A model generated the notes under the pieces. That model did not search any database, was not told where the DNA came from, and was given only the letters and a program-made list of their open reading frames with translations. The position numbers were made by a program, and so were the translations under genes. A stretch of 64,000 bases of DNA from Streptomyces sp. AP-93 (lineage in GTDB: Bacteria; Actinomycetota; Actinomycetes; Streptomycetales; Streptomycetaceae): positions 248,001 through 312,000 of the forward strand of contig NZ_JALGBX010000002.1 of NCBI RefSeq assembly GCF_022808175.1, in the 5' to 3' direction. Numbering within the stretch: the first letter of the stretch is position 1; each line of letters opens with the position of its first letter. Of this stretch, positions 26,184 to 34,331 are shown piece after piece.

Positions 26184-26816
26184 ATGAACAACTCCGTAGG
26201 CAACACCGCCCGCCTGCTCGGCGCCGGGCTGCGCGCCCTCCTCGTCCTGACCGTGCTGTGCGGGGTCCTCTACCCGCTCGCCGTCACCGGCATCGCCCAG
26301 GCCGCCTTCGGCCACAAGGCCAACGGCTCCGAGATCAAGGACGCGAGCGGCAAGGTCGTCGGCTCCTCCCTGATCGGCCAGTCGTACGGGGACGACCTGC
26401 GCTGGTTCCAGGGCCGCCCGGCGGCGGGACTCGCCGAGAACACCGTCAACACCCAGTACGAGCTGCTGGTCTCCGGCGCCACCAACAAGGCGGCGGACAG
26501 CCCGGAGCTGCTGAAGTCGGTGCAGGAGGCCAAGGCCAAGGTCCTGCTCGACAACACCGTCCCGGGCTACTCCCCGCGGCTCGCCCAGATCCCGGCGGAC
26601 GCGGTGACCTCCTCCGGCTCGGGCCTCGACCCGGACATCTCCCCGGCCTACGCGGAACTCCAGACGGCCCGCGTCGCCCAGCGCAACGGCCTCCCGGTCG
26701 CCGAGGTGGCCAAGCTGGTGAAGGCCCACACCGAGGGCCGCACCCTCGGCTTCATGGGCGAACCGCGCGTCAACGTCCTGGAACTCAACACGGCCCTGCG
26801 GGACCTCAAGCGCTGA
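26184..26816 (+). CDS. kdpC: KdpC, K+-ATPase subunit
   Basis: A 210-residue KdpC. It has one N-terminal helix (ALLVLTVLCGVLYPLAVTGIAQ), then the soluble domain with GSSLIGQSY, FQGRPAA and SGSGLDPDISPAYAE. KdpC assists ATP binding by KdpB. The 3' end overlaps a convergent gene by 11 bp. No kdpD/kdpE regulators follow, so control must come from elsewhere. Confidence 0.95.
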   Translation: MNNSVGNTARLLGAGLRALLVLTVLCGVLYPLAVTGIAQAAFGHKANGSEIKDASGKVVGSSLIGQSYGDDLRWFQGRPAAGLAENTVNTQYELLVSGATNKAADSPELLKSVQEAKAKVLLDNTVPGYSPRLAQIPADAVTSSGSGLDPDISPAYAELQTARVAQRNGLPVAEVAKLVKAHTEGRTLGFMGEPRVNVLELNTALRDLKR

Positions 26817-27189
26817 GGGTCACCGGCTGGCTGTAGGCGTCGAGGGTGCCCGTGGTGGAGGTGACCAGGACGAGGTAGCGGCCCGGGGCGAGGTCGGGGA
26901 CCGTCACCGTGACGCCGGTGTGGTGGGTTTCGATGCCGGTGGCGAGGACGGCCTTCGTCCGGGACTGCGTCCCGTCCATCGTCACCAGCTCGACGTCCAC
27001 CACGTCGCCGGCCGGGCCCACCACGTACCAGGCGACGGCCTGCCTGCTGCCGCGGGGCCAGACCGCGCCCGCCCCGGGGGTGTGCACGAGGAGGTTCTCC
27101 GACTCCAGGAGGACGGCGACCGCGGGACGGTTCAGGCCCCGCCATACGCGCCGGACGAGGGACTTCAGGGTGGGGGCGGTGGCCGGCAT
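26806..27189 (-). CDS. conserved-looking protein with Ig-like domain, unknown
   Basis: A 127-residue protein without signal peptide. A basic start (LKSLVRRVWRG) is followed by beta-rich sequence VAVLLESENLLVHTPGAG and WYVVGPAGDVVDVELVTMDG. The ending GVTVTVPDLAPGRYLVLVTS, then AYSQPVTL, resembles an Ig-like/carboxypeptidase-regulatory beta sandwich. ATG 27189 follows AAGGAG. It is convergent with kdpC (11-bp overlap). No function can be assigned. Confidence 0.6.
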   Translation of the reverse strand: MPATAPTLKSLVRRVWRGLNRPAVAVLLESENLLVHTPGAGAVWPRGSRQAVAWYVVGPAGDVVDVELVTMDGTQSRTKAVLATGIETHHTGVTVTVPDLAPGRYLVLVTSTTGTLDAYSQPVTLSA

Positions 27190-27362
27190 GGCGCTCCTTC
27201 GCGGGGTACGGGGCCGGTTGCTCGGGACAGTCCGGCCTGGGGGTTTTGCTTCCCCTTTAAGAATGGCCGCCCGGCCCCTCGTCCGGCCTCGTCCTTTCGG
27301 CCGGTCTCGGTCCACCCTGAGGGGGAGGCGGTCACCGTGACGAAGGCCGCTTTCCCTGCCCG

Positions 27363-27435
27363 GGGCGGCTCGACGGCCCCCGGGCGGCTCGACGGCCCCG
27401 GGCTGCTCGACAGACCCGGGCTGCTCGACAGCCCC
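27363..27435. repeat. four 18-bp near-tandem repeats
   Basis: gggcggctcgacggcccc occurs twice (one extra base between), then gggctgctcgaca(g/c)... occurs twice. All lie in the 304-bp gap between the divergent 26806 and GNAT genes. They contain CGGCTCGACGG/CTGCTCGACAG cores that could bind protein. Otherwise nothing coding is seen in this gap. Confidence 0.75.
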
Positions 27436-27493
27436 GTCCCCGGCCCTGAAATCCCGGTGCCCGGCGCCGGACCGCACTGGCACACTCCCCCGC

Positions 27494-28051
27494 ATGGACG
27501 ACACCACCGGCAGGGATGAGCCCCGCTGTTCCGTACGCGAGATGACCGGGCCCGACATCGACGCCGTCGCCGCCGTGCGCGTGAGCAGCTGGCGGCACGC
27601 CTACGCCGGACTGATGCCGCAGTCCTACCTGGACGGCCTCAGCGTCGCCGCGTACGCGGAGCAGCGGCGAGCCGCCTTCGCCGATCCGGCCGGTGCCGTG
27701 ACCAACCTGGTGGCCGAGGGCCCGGACGGCGCGGTCCTCGGCTGGGCCGCCTTCGGCCCCGCACGGGGCACGGATCCCGAAGGTGTGGCGCCGGACGAGG
27801 GCGAGCTGTACACCCTGTACGCGCGGCCCGACGTCATCGGCACCGGCGTCGGCCGCGCCCTGCTGGCCGAGGTGCTGCGCCGGGCGCCCTACCCCGCGGT
27901 GCGGCTGTGGGTGCTCGAAGGCAACGCCCGGGCACGCCGCTTCTACGAGCGCGCCGGGTTCCGCCCCGACGGCGGAGTCCTCGTCGACGAGTCGGACGGC
28001 TTCCCGGTGCACGAGGTGCGCTACCGCCGGACCGCCGCCACCCCGCGCTGA
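27494..28051 (+). CDS. GNAT family N-acetyltransferase
   Basis: A 185-residue GNAT enzyme with motif A LYARPDVIGTGVGRALLAEVL (acetyl-CoA loop) and motif B LWVLEGNARARRFYERAGF. An N-terminal AVRVSSWRHAYAGLMPQSYL block is typical of the RimI-like subgroup that contains many Streptomyces members. The acceptor is unknown. It is convergent with the TPR regulator gene. Confidence 0.9.
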   Translation: MDDTTGRDEPRCSVREMTGPDIDAVAAVRVSSWRHAYAGLMPQSYLDGLSVAAYAEQRRAAFADPAGAVTNLVAEGPDGAVLGWAAFGPARGTDPEGVAPDEGELYTLYARPDVIGTGVGRALLAEVLRRAPYPAVRLWVLEGNARARRFYERAGFRPDGGVLVDESDGFPVHEVRYRRTAATPR

Positions 28052-28078
28052 GCGGCCCGCCGCGCTCCCGCACCCCGC

Positions 28079-29572
28079 TCACGGCAGCCTCTCCGCCAGC
28101 GCCCGGGCCATCGCGACGATCGGGACCGCCTCCCTCGTGCGCCGGTACGGGGTCAGGTCGCGCAGCAGCCGGCCGAGCGCCTCGCGCACCGCGCGCGACT
28201 GCACCGCCGGGGCGGCCGTGAGGAACGCCCGCCAGTGCTCGCAGGCCCGGGTGAGGTGCCCGAGGCGCAGCAGCGTCTCGGCGAGCGCGGCGTGCGTGAG
28301 TGCGGTGGCCCGGTGCTGGCCGGCCGCGCGGCCGCGCAGGGAGCGCTCCAGGGCGTCGGCCGCCGCCGGGAACTCGCCGAGGGCGAGGTGGGTCCGGGCC
28401 CGTGCGAAGTCGAGATCGGCGCGGGCGTACGAGTCGAAGGGCCCGTCGGGCGGCTGCGCCGCGTGCAGCCCGTGCAACCGGTCGGCGGCGGCCAGATCCG
28501 CGGCGGCGGCGGCCCGTTGGCCGGCGTGGGCGTGCGCGGCCGCACGCTGGACCAGGAGGAACGCCAGCGTGCCGGGCTCGCCGTCGGCGGGCGCGGTCTC
28601 CACCGCCGTCCGGGCGAGCCGCACCGCGTGGGCGGGCTGCCCGAGCCGGCCTGCGTGTGCGCTCATCGCGCGCAGGGTGATCGCGTACATCCGCCGGTCG
28701 TCGGCCTGCCGGGCCAGTCCGAGGGCGATGCCGTGGTACTCCTGCGCGAGTCCGTGGTAGCCGGAGTCAGCTGTCATCTCCGCGAGCAGGTGGGCGAGTT
28801 GGGCGTACCCACGCCACACGTCGGCGGCCCCGCACCCGGGCCCGGGCACCCCCCGGCCGGGCACCCCCCGGCCGCGTGCGGCGGAACCCGGGCCGTCCGT
28901 CCGGCGGGCCGCGAAGGCGCCCGCGTCCTGGGCCAGCCAGGCGGCCAGGGCGGCGCGGGTGTGGACGCCGCCGTGGGTGAGGTAGAGGCCCGAGAAGCTC
29001 CCCGCGAGGGCCCTCAACTGCTCCGCGTGGGCCGCGAGATGCCGCCGCGCGGCGAGCTCCGGCATGCCCGTACCCGTACCCGTACGGGTGCCCGTACGCG
29101 CACCCGCGGCGGCCTCCCCGCGGCGGCCCTCCCCCGGGTCCTGGGCCCACACCGGGTCCGGGACCGGCGCCGGCTGGTACGGGCTGCGCAGCAGCGGCGG
29201 CCTGCTGTGCGGATCGACGTCGGCCCTGGCCTGGAGCGCGAGCCGGAGCAGCCCCTCACCCCCGTCTGCGGCCGCCGGCGCCCCCGGGCCGGGCCGTACG
29301 CCGGGCCCCTGCGAGTCCGCGCCGAGGCCGGCCTCCGCCACGGTGACCAGCCGCCCGCAGCGCTCCGTCAGCGCCGCGGCTATCAGCTCGGGCACGGGCC
29401 GGCGCGGCCGGGTGCCGGACAGCCAGTGCGCGACGGCGGTCCGGTCGTAGCGCAGGGCCAGCCCGTGCAGGGTCCCGAGGGCGTTGACGGCCCGCGCCAG
29501 CTCCGCCCCGCTCCACCCGGCCTCGGCCAGCAGGTCCCCCAGCCAGGCGTTGGCCACCCGCCGCCCGCTCAC
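28079..29572 (-). CDS. XRE-like HTH regulator with tetratricopeptide repeats
   Basis: A roughly 497-residue protein. The N-terminus (AGWSGAELARAVNALGTLHG, then YDRTAVAHWLSGTRPR) is a lambda-repressor-like HTH. From about residue 190 it is all-helical with TPR-like 34-residue units (ARQADDRRMYAITLRAMSAHAG, LGEFPAAADALERSLRG). A Thr/Gly/Arg run (RTGTRTGTGTG) in the linker comes from 6-bp DNA repeats. GTG 29572 is the best guess; the frame is open to 29734. It is divergent from the KAS III-like operon, which it probably regulates. Confidence 0.75.
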   Translation of the reverse strand: MSGRRVANAWLGDLLAEAGWSGAELARAVNALGTLHGLALRYDRTAVAHWLSGTRPRRPVPELIAAALTERCGRLVTVAEAGLGADSQGPGVRPGPGAPAAADGGEGLLRLALQARADVDPHSRPPLLRSPYQPAPVPDPVWAQDPGEGRRGEAAAGARTGTRTGTGTGMPELAARRHLAAHAEQLRALAGSFSGLYLTHGGVHTRAALAAWLAQDAGAFAARRTDGPGSAARGRGVPGRGVPGPGCGAADVWRGYAQLAHLLAEMTADSGYHGLAQEYHGIALGLARQADDRRMYAITLRAMSAHAGRLGQPAHAVRLARTAVETAPADGEPGTLAFLLVQRAAAHAHAGQRAAAAADLAAADRLHGLHAAQPPDGPFDSYARADLDFARARTHLALGEFPAAADALERSLRGRAAGQHRATALTHAALAETLLRLGHLTRACEHWRAFLTAAPAVQSRAVREALGRLLRDLTPYRRTREAVPIVAMARALAERLP

Positions 29573-29700
29573 GACGCCCGTCCCGGGCCGGACTCCGCAT
29601 TCAACGCTTTCACCACTGCACCCCCCGCATTCCCTTCTCCCCGTCCGCTCCCTGGTGTTCGCTGGAGCCGTCCCCATCGGATTCCACGGACCGGAGAAGC

Positions 29701-31011
29701 ATGTCTGCCTCGGAAACGGCCAATGCCCCCGCACCCGCCGCCTACGCGTACCCGTTCCCCTATCGGATTTCCGGTATCGGCGCCCAGATCGGCGAGGTCA
29801 TCTCCGTAGAAGAATGGGCCCGGCTCGCGCACATCCCGCACCGCAAGCGGGCCGGCGAGGAAATCAGCGGCACGGATATCGAGCGCATACTCGGGGTCAC
29901 CTCCAAGAGCTGGGACCGGGAGCGTTTCGCCTCGCTCGACACCGTCGTCGACGTCGCCGCCGCGGCCCTGCGCTCCGCGCTCGCCGAGCCCGAGGACATC
30001 GACGCCGTCTTCGTCGCCACCTGCACCCCGTACGAGATCATGCTCGACCAGGACGCCTTCAACCTGCTGCGGCGCCTGCGCATCCCGGACAGCGTGCCCC
30101 CCTTCCAGCTCGGCGCCGGCTGCGGCGGGCTGTCCCGCGTCGCCGCGCACCTGGCCCGGACGGGGGCCCGCCGCGCGCTCGTGGTCTCGTACAACGCCGC
30201 GAGCCCCATCGGAATCGACGAGAACGGCATCATTTCCCAGTACAGCGGCGCGGACGGGGAACATCCCTTCGCGCACACCCTGTGGTGTTCCGGGGCGCTG
30301 TTCTCCGATGCCGCGACCGCGCTCGTATTCGAGCGGGACGAAAGCTTCGAGGGCGGGCTCGGTTTCTATTCGCGCGATTCCCTCGATTTCGGGGGCGAGC
30401 CCGGATTCAGCGATCCGCTCATCCATTACCCCGGCGGCGGCGCCGCCCACCCGCCGGGCTTTCCCGGGTCCGCCGAGCTCTCCGCATTCGGACTCAACGG
30501 ACCGGAGCTGGCCCGCTATTACTCGCGCGGCATGATGCTGAACCAGGAGACCATGGACGCCCACCGCCCCGGGTTCGTGGACGAGGTCCGGCGGATCTAC
30601 ACGCACCAGGCCGGCCCGGCCCTGGTCGAGAACTACCACCAGCTCGCCGGTCTGGACACCCGCAAGGCCCCCGCGCACGCCCGCGAACTGGGCAACCTCG
30701 TCACCTCCGCAACCCCGGTGCTCTTCTACACCGACGTGGTCAACGGCCTGGTCGGCGCGGGCGACTCCGTCTGTTTCTCCGTCATCGGCGCCGGTCCCGA
30801 GCGCGGGGCCTTCCTCGCCCGGGTCGCGATCCCGGGCGAGGTCACCGTCACCACACCGCTGCCGCCCGTCCCGGCCGCCGCCGAGACCGCCGGGGCCACC
30901 CGGGCCACCCGGGCCGCCGAGCCCGGCCGGGCCGTCGGGACCGTCGAGCCCGTCGGGGCCGCCCGGGCCCCCGGGGCCTCCGGAGTCCCCGGAAGCACCA
31001 CCACCGCGTAG
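29701..31011 (+). CDS. KAS III-like 3-oxoacyl-ACP synthase family protein
   Basis: A 436-residue thiolase-fold condensing enzyme. A FabH-like triad can be placed at Cys141 (LGAGCGGLSR), His302 (YTHQAG) and Asn332 (LGNLVTSATPV). The first half also shows GVTSKSWDRE and DAVFVATCTP, and the family's ending GAGDSVCFSVIGAG is present. Residues about 395-436 are an Ala/Thr/Gly-rich tail. Such enzymes join an acyl-CoA to malonyl-ACP or perform related acyl transfers. Standing apart from the fatty-acid (fab) genes and paired with a reductase-like gene, it more likely serves a specialised product. Confidence 0.85.
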   Translation: MSASETANAPAPAAYAYPFPYRISGIGAQIGEVISVEEWARLAHIPHRKRAGEEISGTDIERILGVTSKSWDRERFASLDTVVDVAAAALRSALAEPEDIDAVFVATCTPYEIMLDQDAFNLLRRLRIPDSVPPFQLGAGCGGLSRVAAHLARTGARRALVVSYNAASPIGIDENGIISQYSGADGEHPFAHTLWCSGALFSDAATALVFERDESFEGGLGFYSRDSLDFGGEPGFSDPLIHYPGGGAAHPPGFPGSAELSAFGLNGPELARYYSRGMMLNQETMDAHRPGFVDEVRRIYTHQAGPALVENYHQLAGLDTRKAPAHARELGNLVTSATPVLFYTDVVNGLVGAGDSVCFSVIGAGPERGAFLARVAIPGEVTVTTPLPPVPAAAETAGATRATRAAEPGRAVGTVEPVGAARAPGASGVPGSTTTA

Positions 31012-31046
31012 ACGCACGCGCCCACCTCCTTCGAAACGAGTCCGCC

Positions 31047-31946
31047 GTGCACATCGCCCTCGCCGGGGCCGCCAGCCCCACCGGCATCCGGCTCGCCGCC
31101 GAGCTGCTCGGCCGCGGCCACCACCTGACCCTGCTCACCGGCACCGACGTGCGGCAGAGCAGGCTCCTGCTGGCCCGTCAGCTCGAGCTGACCGGGCTGT
31201 ATCCCGAGTACGTGGACCTCCTCGCGGCCCGGCTCGACGCGCGCCGGGGCGCCGAGGTCCTGGCCGGCGCCGCACCCGCCCGGTCGGCGCCGTCCGCACG
31301 GTCCACCGCACCCGCCGGCCTCTTCGACGCCGTCTGGTGCGTGGAGCAGCCCGCCGCCACCGCGGCCGCGCTGCTGCCCCTCGCCTCCGGAGGGGGGAGG
31401 CGTACGGCATTCCACCTGGTCACCGTCGGAGACGCGGGTCCGGCCGGGCGTACGGTCGCCGCCGCGGCCGTACGGGACGGGTTCCCGGCCGGGGTGCACT
31501 GCCTGGCCCCGACCGTCAGCGACCTGGCCGACCACGCGGAGCTGCCCCGGCCCGCCTTCACCCGGCTCGCCGTCGCCGAGTCCGTACGGGCGGCCCCGGC
31601 GGGGGATCCGGCCGGGGAGCCGGAGCCGGGCGCTCCGGCGACGGTCAGCCTGCTGCCGCTGGCCCCGGCCGCCCGCGCCCTGGCGGAGGCCGCCGAGGAA
31701 CCGGGCTGGTCGGGGCTGCGCCACATCGGCTGGGTGCACGCACACCCCACCGAAGCCTCGGCACTGGCCCGGGCGGTCGGCCCCGAGCTGGCCCCGCGCC
31801 TGCTGCGGCGCCTGTCGGAGCTCCAGCCCGCGGCCGCCACGACCGAGCTGGACGGCCCGCCGCTCGGCGCCGGGTACCTCACCCGGGCTGCGGCGCCCGT
31901 CCTGCCTCCCGCCCGGCAGCCCGCCCGGACGGCGGAGCGGGTGTGA
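31047..31946 (+). CDS. NAD(P)-binding Rossmann-fold protein, reductase-like
   Basis: A 299-residue protein from GTG 31047. The N-terminus IALAGAASPTGIRLAAELLGRGHHLTLL is a Rossmann dinucleotide fold. The next segment, LLLARQLELTGLYPEYVDLLAARL, resembles the early part of NAD_binding_4 thioester/fatty-acyl reductases. No YxxxK catalytic pair is visible, and the Gly motif is non-standard, so activity is uncertain. It lies 35 bp after the KAS III-like gene; its stop overlaps the next start. A role on the KAS III product is inference. Confidence 0.65.
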   Translation: MHIALAGAASPTGIRLAAELLGRGHHLTLLTGTDVRQSRLLLARQLELTGLYPEYVDLLAARLDARRGAEVLAGAAPARSAPSARSTAPAGLFDAVWCVEQPAATAAALLPLASGGGRRTAFHLVTVGDAGPAGRTVAAAAVRDGFPAGVHCLAPTVSDLADHAELPRPAFTRLAVAESVRAAPAGDPAGEPEPGAPATVSLLPLAPAARALAEAAEEPGWSGLRHIGWVHAHPTEASALARAVGPELAPRLLRRLSELQPAAATTELDGPPLGAGYLTRAAAPVLPPARQPARTAERV

Positions 31947-32170
31947 GCGCGGCCGGGCGGCCCTGGCGGGAGCGGCGCGTGGTGGACGGTCTGGCGGACG
32001 CCCTGCGGGAGGCCGCCTCGGAACGCTTCCTGGGCAACGGCCGGACGCCGGCGAAGGCGGCATCGGCAACCGGGGCATCGGCGGGGGCCGGGGCGACTGC
32101 ATCGGCCCCGGCCGCGGCCGGGCCGTCCGAGGCGGACCGGGTCGGAAGGTCCGAAAGGTTCGGAAGGTAA
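31943..32170 (+). CDS. 75-residue protein, unknown
   Basis: A GTG start overlaps the stop of the Rossmann protein (GTGA). The N-terminal half (WRERRVVDGLADALREAASERFLG) is a plausible amphipathic helix. The second half is Ala/Gly/Ser/Thr-rich and ends SERFGR. It is translationally coupled to the KAS III operon. It might be a small carrier or partner protein, but there is no GxDSL phosphopantetheine site, so it is not an ACP. Confidence 0.55.
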   Translation: MSAAGRPWRERRVVDGLADALREAASERFLGNGRTPAKAASATGASAGAGATASAPAAAGPSEADRVGRSERFGR

Positions 32171-32543
32171 GGGGACCCCATGACCAGGGCATATGCGTAT
32201 GGATCATTCATGATCCAAGGACAAGCCGCCCGGACCACCCCCGCAACTCAGGCCGACGGCCCGGCACATCGGCCCGCTTGACAGGTTTTCGCATGTGGCA
32301 GAACGTGCCACGGTTCCGACACGCCCGAGGTCCGCCCTTGACGTTCTCACCCGTTCGGGCGCACACCCCGCACACCCGGTCCCGCCCCCGCCCACCGGCC
32401 GCCATCTGCGAAGACGTCCCCGAGGGAGGGCCGCACGATGATGACTTGCCGTCAGTTCGCCGTGTTACGCGCCCCTCCGGGGGCCGGGGAAGGGTCCACT
32501 GCTCTCGGGACCGGCCGCCCGAGCCGGACCAGGAGGGATTCCC
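32171..32543. other. 373-bp intergenic region with promoter-like elements
   Basis: No convincing gene. It contains a 16-bp palindrome at 32201, a TTGACA (32278-32283), a GTGGCA-N5-TGCCAC inverted repeat (32295-32311) and a TTGACG (32338). An SD-preceded ATG at 32438 opens only an unsupported frame. The promoter of the sortase-like gene is expected here. Confidence 0.45.
32201..32216. promoter_or_regulatory. GGATCAT-TC-ATGATCC palindrome
   Basis: Perfect 7-bp arms with a 2-bp centre, 31 bp after the last gene of the KAS III operon. It could be a weak terminator or an operator for the rightward gene. It has no T-run. Confidence 0.4.
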
Positions 32544-33212
32544 ATGCCCCGCGCCAAGTGGGTGGTCGGCGTACTGACGGTGGCTCTGCTGTGCACCGGC
32601 CTAGGGGTGTTGCGCACGAGCGAAGGCGGCCGGCCGGCCGCCCCGACCGCGGGCGACGCCCTGCCCTCGCGGGTCCTGGGGCTGTCCGGCCCGCGCAGGC
32701 TGGCCCGGCAGCTGGAGCACTCCGGCGGGCACACCACCGGCAAGGGCTCCCGGCGGCCCGGACGGTCGGGTGTCACGGCCCTGCCGGCCTCGCTGCCGCT
32801 GCGCCTGCTCATCCCGGCCCTCGGAACGGACCTGCCGCTGGCGGGCGGTACCCCGCCAGCGGGCGATACCCCGCCAGGGGGCGGGCCGTACGCGGCGGAT
32901 CTCCAGCCCGGCGCCGCCGACGCCAAGCCCCCCGTCCCGGACAGCGCCGTGTGGGACTCCGTGAGCCCGGCACCGGGCGCGGCCGGCACCGCCGTGGTCT
33001 CCGCAGACCTCCCCCGGCTCGGCGAACTCCGGCGTGGGCAGACGATCGAGGTCGCGCGCGCCGACCGGCGTACGGCCGTGTTCACCGTCACCCGGGTCTC
33101 CCCCGGGATCTCCGGACGGGGCGGGCCGTCCGGCCGGGCCCAACTCCGGCTGGTCAGCGGCGAAACGGCCGTCCTGGCCCGCCTCACCGGCCACCGCCGC
33201 AGCCTGCGCTGA
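32544..33212 (+). CDS. class F sortase-like protein without catalytic Cys
   Basis: A 222-residue membrane-anchored protein (helix WVVGVLTVALLCTGLGVL at 6-23). The C-terminal half follows the class F (actinobacterial) sortase outline: LPLRLLIPALGTDLPL, then AVWD, VVSAD, LGELRRGQTIEVARADRRTAVFTVTRV, RAQLRLVSG. Active sortases of this class have a GH motif where VVSAD stands and a T-C before the final strands; here the Cys position reads LRLVSG with no Cys. The middle carries a Pro/Gly repeat (AGGTPPAGDTPPGGG). It is probably a non-catalytic relative. ATG 32544 follows AGGAGGG. Confidence 0.7.
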   Translation: MPRAKWVVGVLTVALLCTGLGVLRTSEGGRPAAPTAGDALPSRVLGLSGPRRLARQLEHSGGHTTGKGSRRPGRSGVTALPASLPLRLLIPALGTDLPLAGGTPPAGDTPPGGGPYAADLQPGAADAKPPVPDSAVWDSVSPAPGAAGTAVVSADLPRLGELRRGQTIEVARADRRTAVFTVTRVSPGISGRGGPSGRAQLRLVSGETAVLARLTGHRRSLR

Positions 33213-33345
33213 CCGGCGGTGTCCCCCGAAAGACGGACACCCCCTGCGGCCACCTGACAGCCGTGGGGGGTGTCTTCGTCCCCCGGTCGGGGGACGCTGC
33301 GGTCCCGGTGGAGAGTCCGCCCGCGTGTCGGGGCACACCCTCCGC

Positions 33346-33729
33346 ATGAGCGGGACACGGCGTGCGCCGACGGCACCGGACAGGGCCCCGATGACGGCTG
33401 CCCTGACGGTGCTCTGCGTCGTGCTGATGTGCCTCTTCGGCTTCGGCGGATCCGGTTCGTCCTCCGCGGCGGCCGAAGGCTCCCGCCCCGCTCCCACCGC
33501 CCCGGCCGAACCCACCGAGGCACCGGCCGATCCGGCCGGCGATCCGGAAGTACGTGTGGCGGTACGGGTGCCCGCGCGCGGCGTCCCCGGCGTACGGGGA
33601 CTGCAGCGGCCGGTGTTTCACGTGAAACATCCCCGGTCCGGCCCGTCGGAGCCGGTCCCGGACCCGACGGGGGCGCTCGCACCCGCGGCATCCCTGCGGG
33701 CGGCCCGGAGTGTGGTCCTGCGCTGCTGA
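33346..33729 (+). CDS. small membrane-anchored protein, unknown; parS inside
   Basis: A 127-residue reading frame with strong GC third-position bias. It has one hydrophobic helix (MTAALTVLCVVLMCLFGF, residues 16-33) followed by a Pro/Ala-rich stalk and a basic end. Codons for PVFHVKHP overlap the parS site at 33614, so the residues there are dictated by that site. No strong SD precedes ATG 33346. It is probably real because a frame this long with a helix follows the sortase-like gene directly, but function is unknown. Confidence 0.5.
   Translation: MSGTRRAPTAPDRAPMTAALTVLCVVLMCLFGFGGSGSSSAAAEGSRPAPTAPAEPTEAPADPAGDPEVRVAVRVPARGVPGVRGLQRPVFHVKHPRSGPSEPVPDPTGALAPAASLRAARSVVLRC
33614..33629. other. 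parS centromere site
   Basis: TGTTTCACGTGAAACA is a perfect 16-bp palindrome identical to the Streptomyces parS core bound by ParB. ParB loading here helps compact and segregate origins during sporulation. This copy is inside a small coding frame. Confidence 0.93.
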
Positions 33730-33891
33730 CGGGGCCGAGAGGCCGAGCAGCAGCACCGCGCGCCCGGCACGGCCGGCTAGCCGGGGCTCACCGGGCACAC
33801 CCGGATCACCCGGCACACCCGGCACACCCACTCCCCCGAGTGCCCTCGGCGCGCGTCCCCCCACACCCCCGAAACCCCGTGAGGTTCCGCC

Positions 33892-34050
33892 ATGCCCTTC
33901 GACCCGTACCTCGCCCTGAACGCCATGCTCCGCGCCGAGGCCGCCCGCTTCTCCCCGCCGGCCCCGCCCGCACGCCAGCAGGAACCCGAGTCCGCCAAGA
34001 CCGCCCAGACCACGGCCGAGCCCCCTGCCGGAGACGACACGGCCGTGTAG
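33892..34050 (+). CDS. 52-residue protein, unknown
   Basis: ATG 33892 opens a short frame (FDPYLALNAMLRAEAARFSP then a Pro/Ala/Gln/Glu-rich tail ending DDTAV). The first 20 residues look like an amphipathic helix. The preceding gtgagg could be an SD. Codon bias is typical of the genome. It is followed by a strong hairpin. It is soluble and acidic, with no family recognised. Confidence 0.55.
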   Translation: MPFDPYLALNAMLRAEAARFSPPAPPARQQEPESAKTAQTTAEPPAGDDTAV

Positions 34051-34088
34051 GGCATCGCGCAGGGCCGGCATCACGACATGGGGAGGCA

Positions 34089-34155
34089 CCGGTTCCCGCG
34101 CCCTCGGCAACGGAGAGTGGTCACGTGAGGTTCGACCACGGAGCGCGGGAACCGG
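34089..34155. terminator. long two-part hairpin between convergent genes
   Basis: CCGGTTCCCGCGC (34089-34101) pairs with GCGCGGGAACCGG (34143-34155), and GTGGTC (34117-34122) with GACCAC (34134-34139) inside it. It separates the convergent 33892 and 34332 genes. Bidirectional termination is likely; a structured small RNA is not excluded. Confidence 0.65.
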
Positions 34156-34331
34156 CGCCTCGTTCAGTCTCGGTCACCCACCCGCCCACCCACCTCGGCC
34201 TTTTGTCCGCTTTTGGTCCGCCGAAAGTACCGCTCGGCCGAGTTGGCCCCAGCAGTGACGTATGCCGGAGCCCCGGCCCCCGCACGCGGCGGGGGCCGGG
34301 GCTCCGGCGTACGCGGGCGACCCCGGACGGC

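Noticed and set aside
27363..27435. Possible CRISPR from regularly spaced short repeats
   Set aside because: Repeats are 18 bp and contiguous with no spacers; no cas genes in the window.
28079..32170. Calling the KAS III operon a known biosynthetic gene cluster
   Set aside because: No carrier protein, tailoring enzymes or transporter are present; only a candidate pathway is justified.
31943..32170. Acyl carrier protein for the KAS III operon
   Set aside because: No DSL phosphopantetheine attachment motif and low-complexity second half.
32438..32543. Short ORF with SD-like GAGGGAGGG and ATG before the sortase-like gene (MMTCRQFAVLRAP)
   Set aside because: It runs on in a frame antagonistic to the sortase-like gene with no stop before it, so a leader peptide is not supported.
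34113..34140. tRNA T-loop-like sequence (ggttcgacc)
   Set aside because: No acceptor, D or anticodon arms can be drawn around it; it is part of a hairpin.
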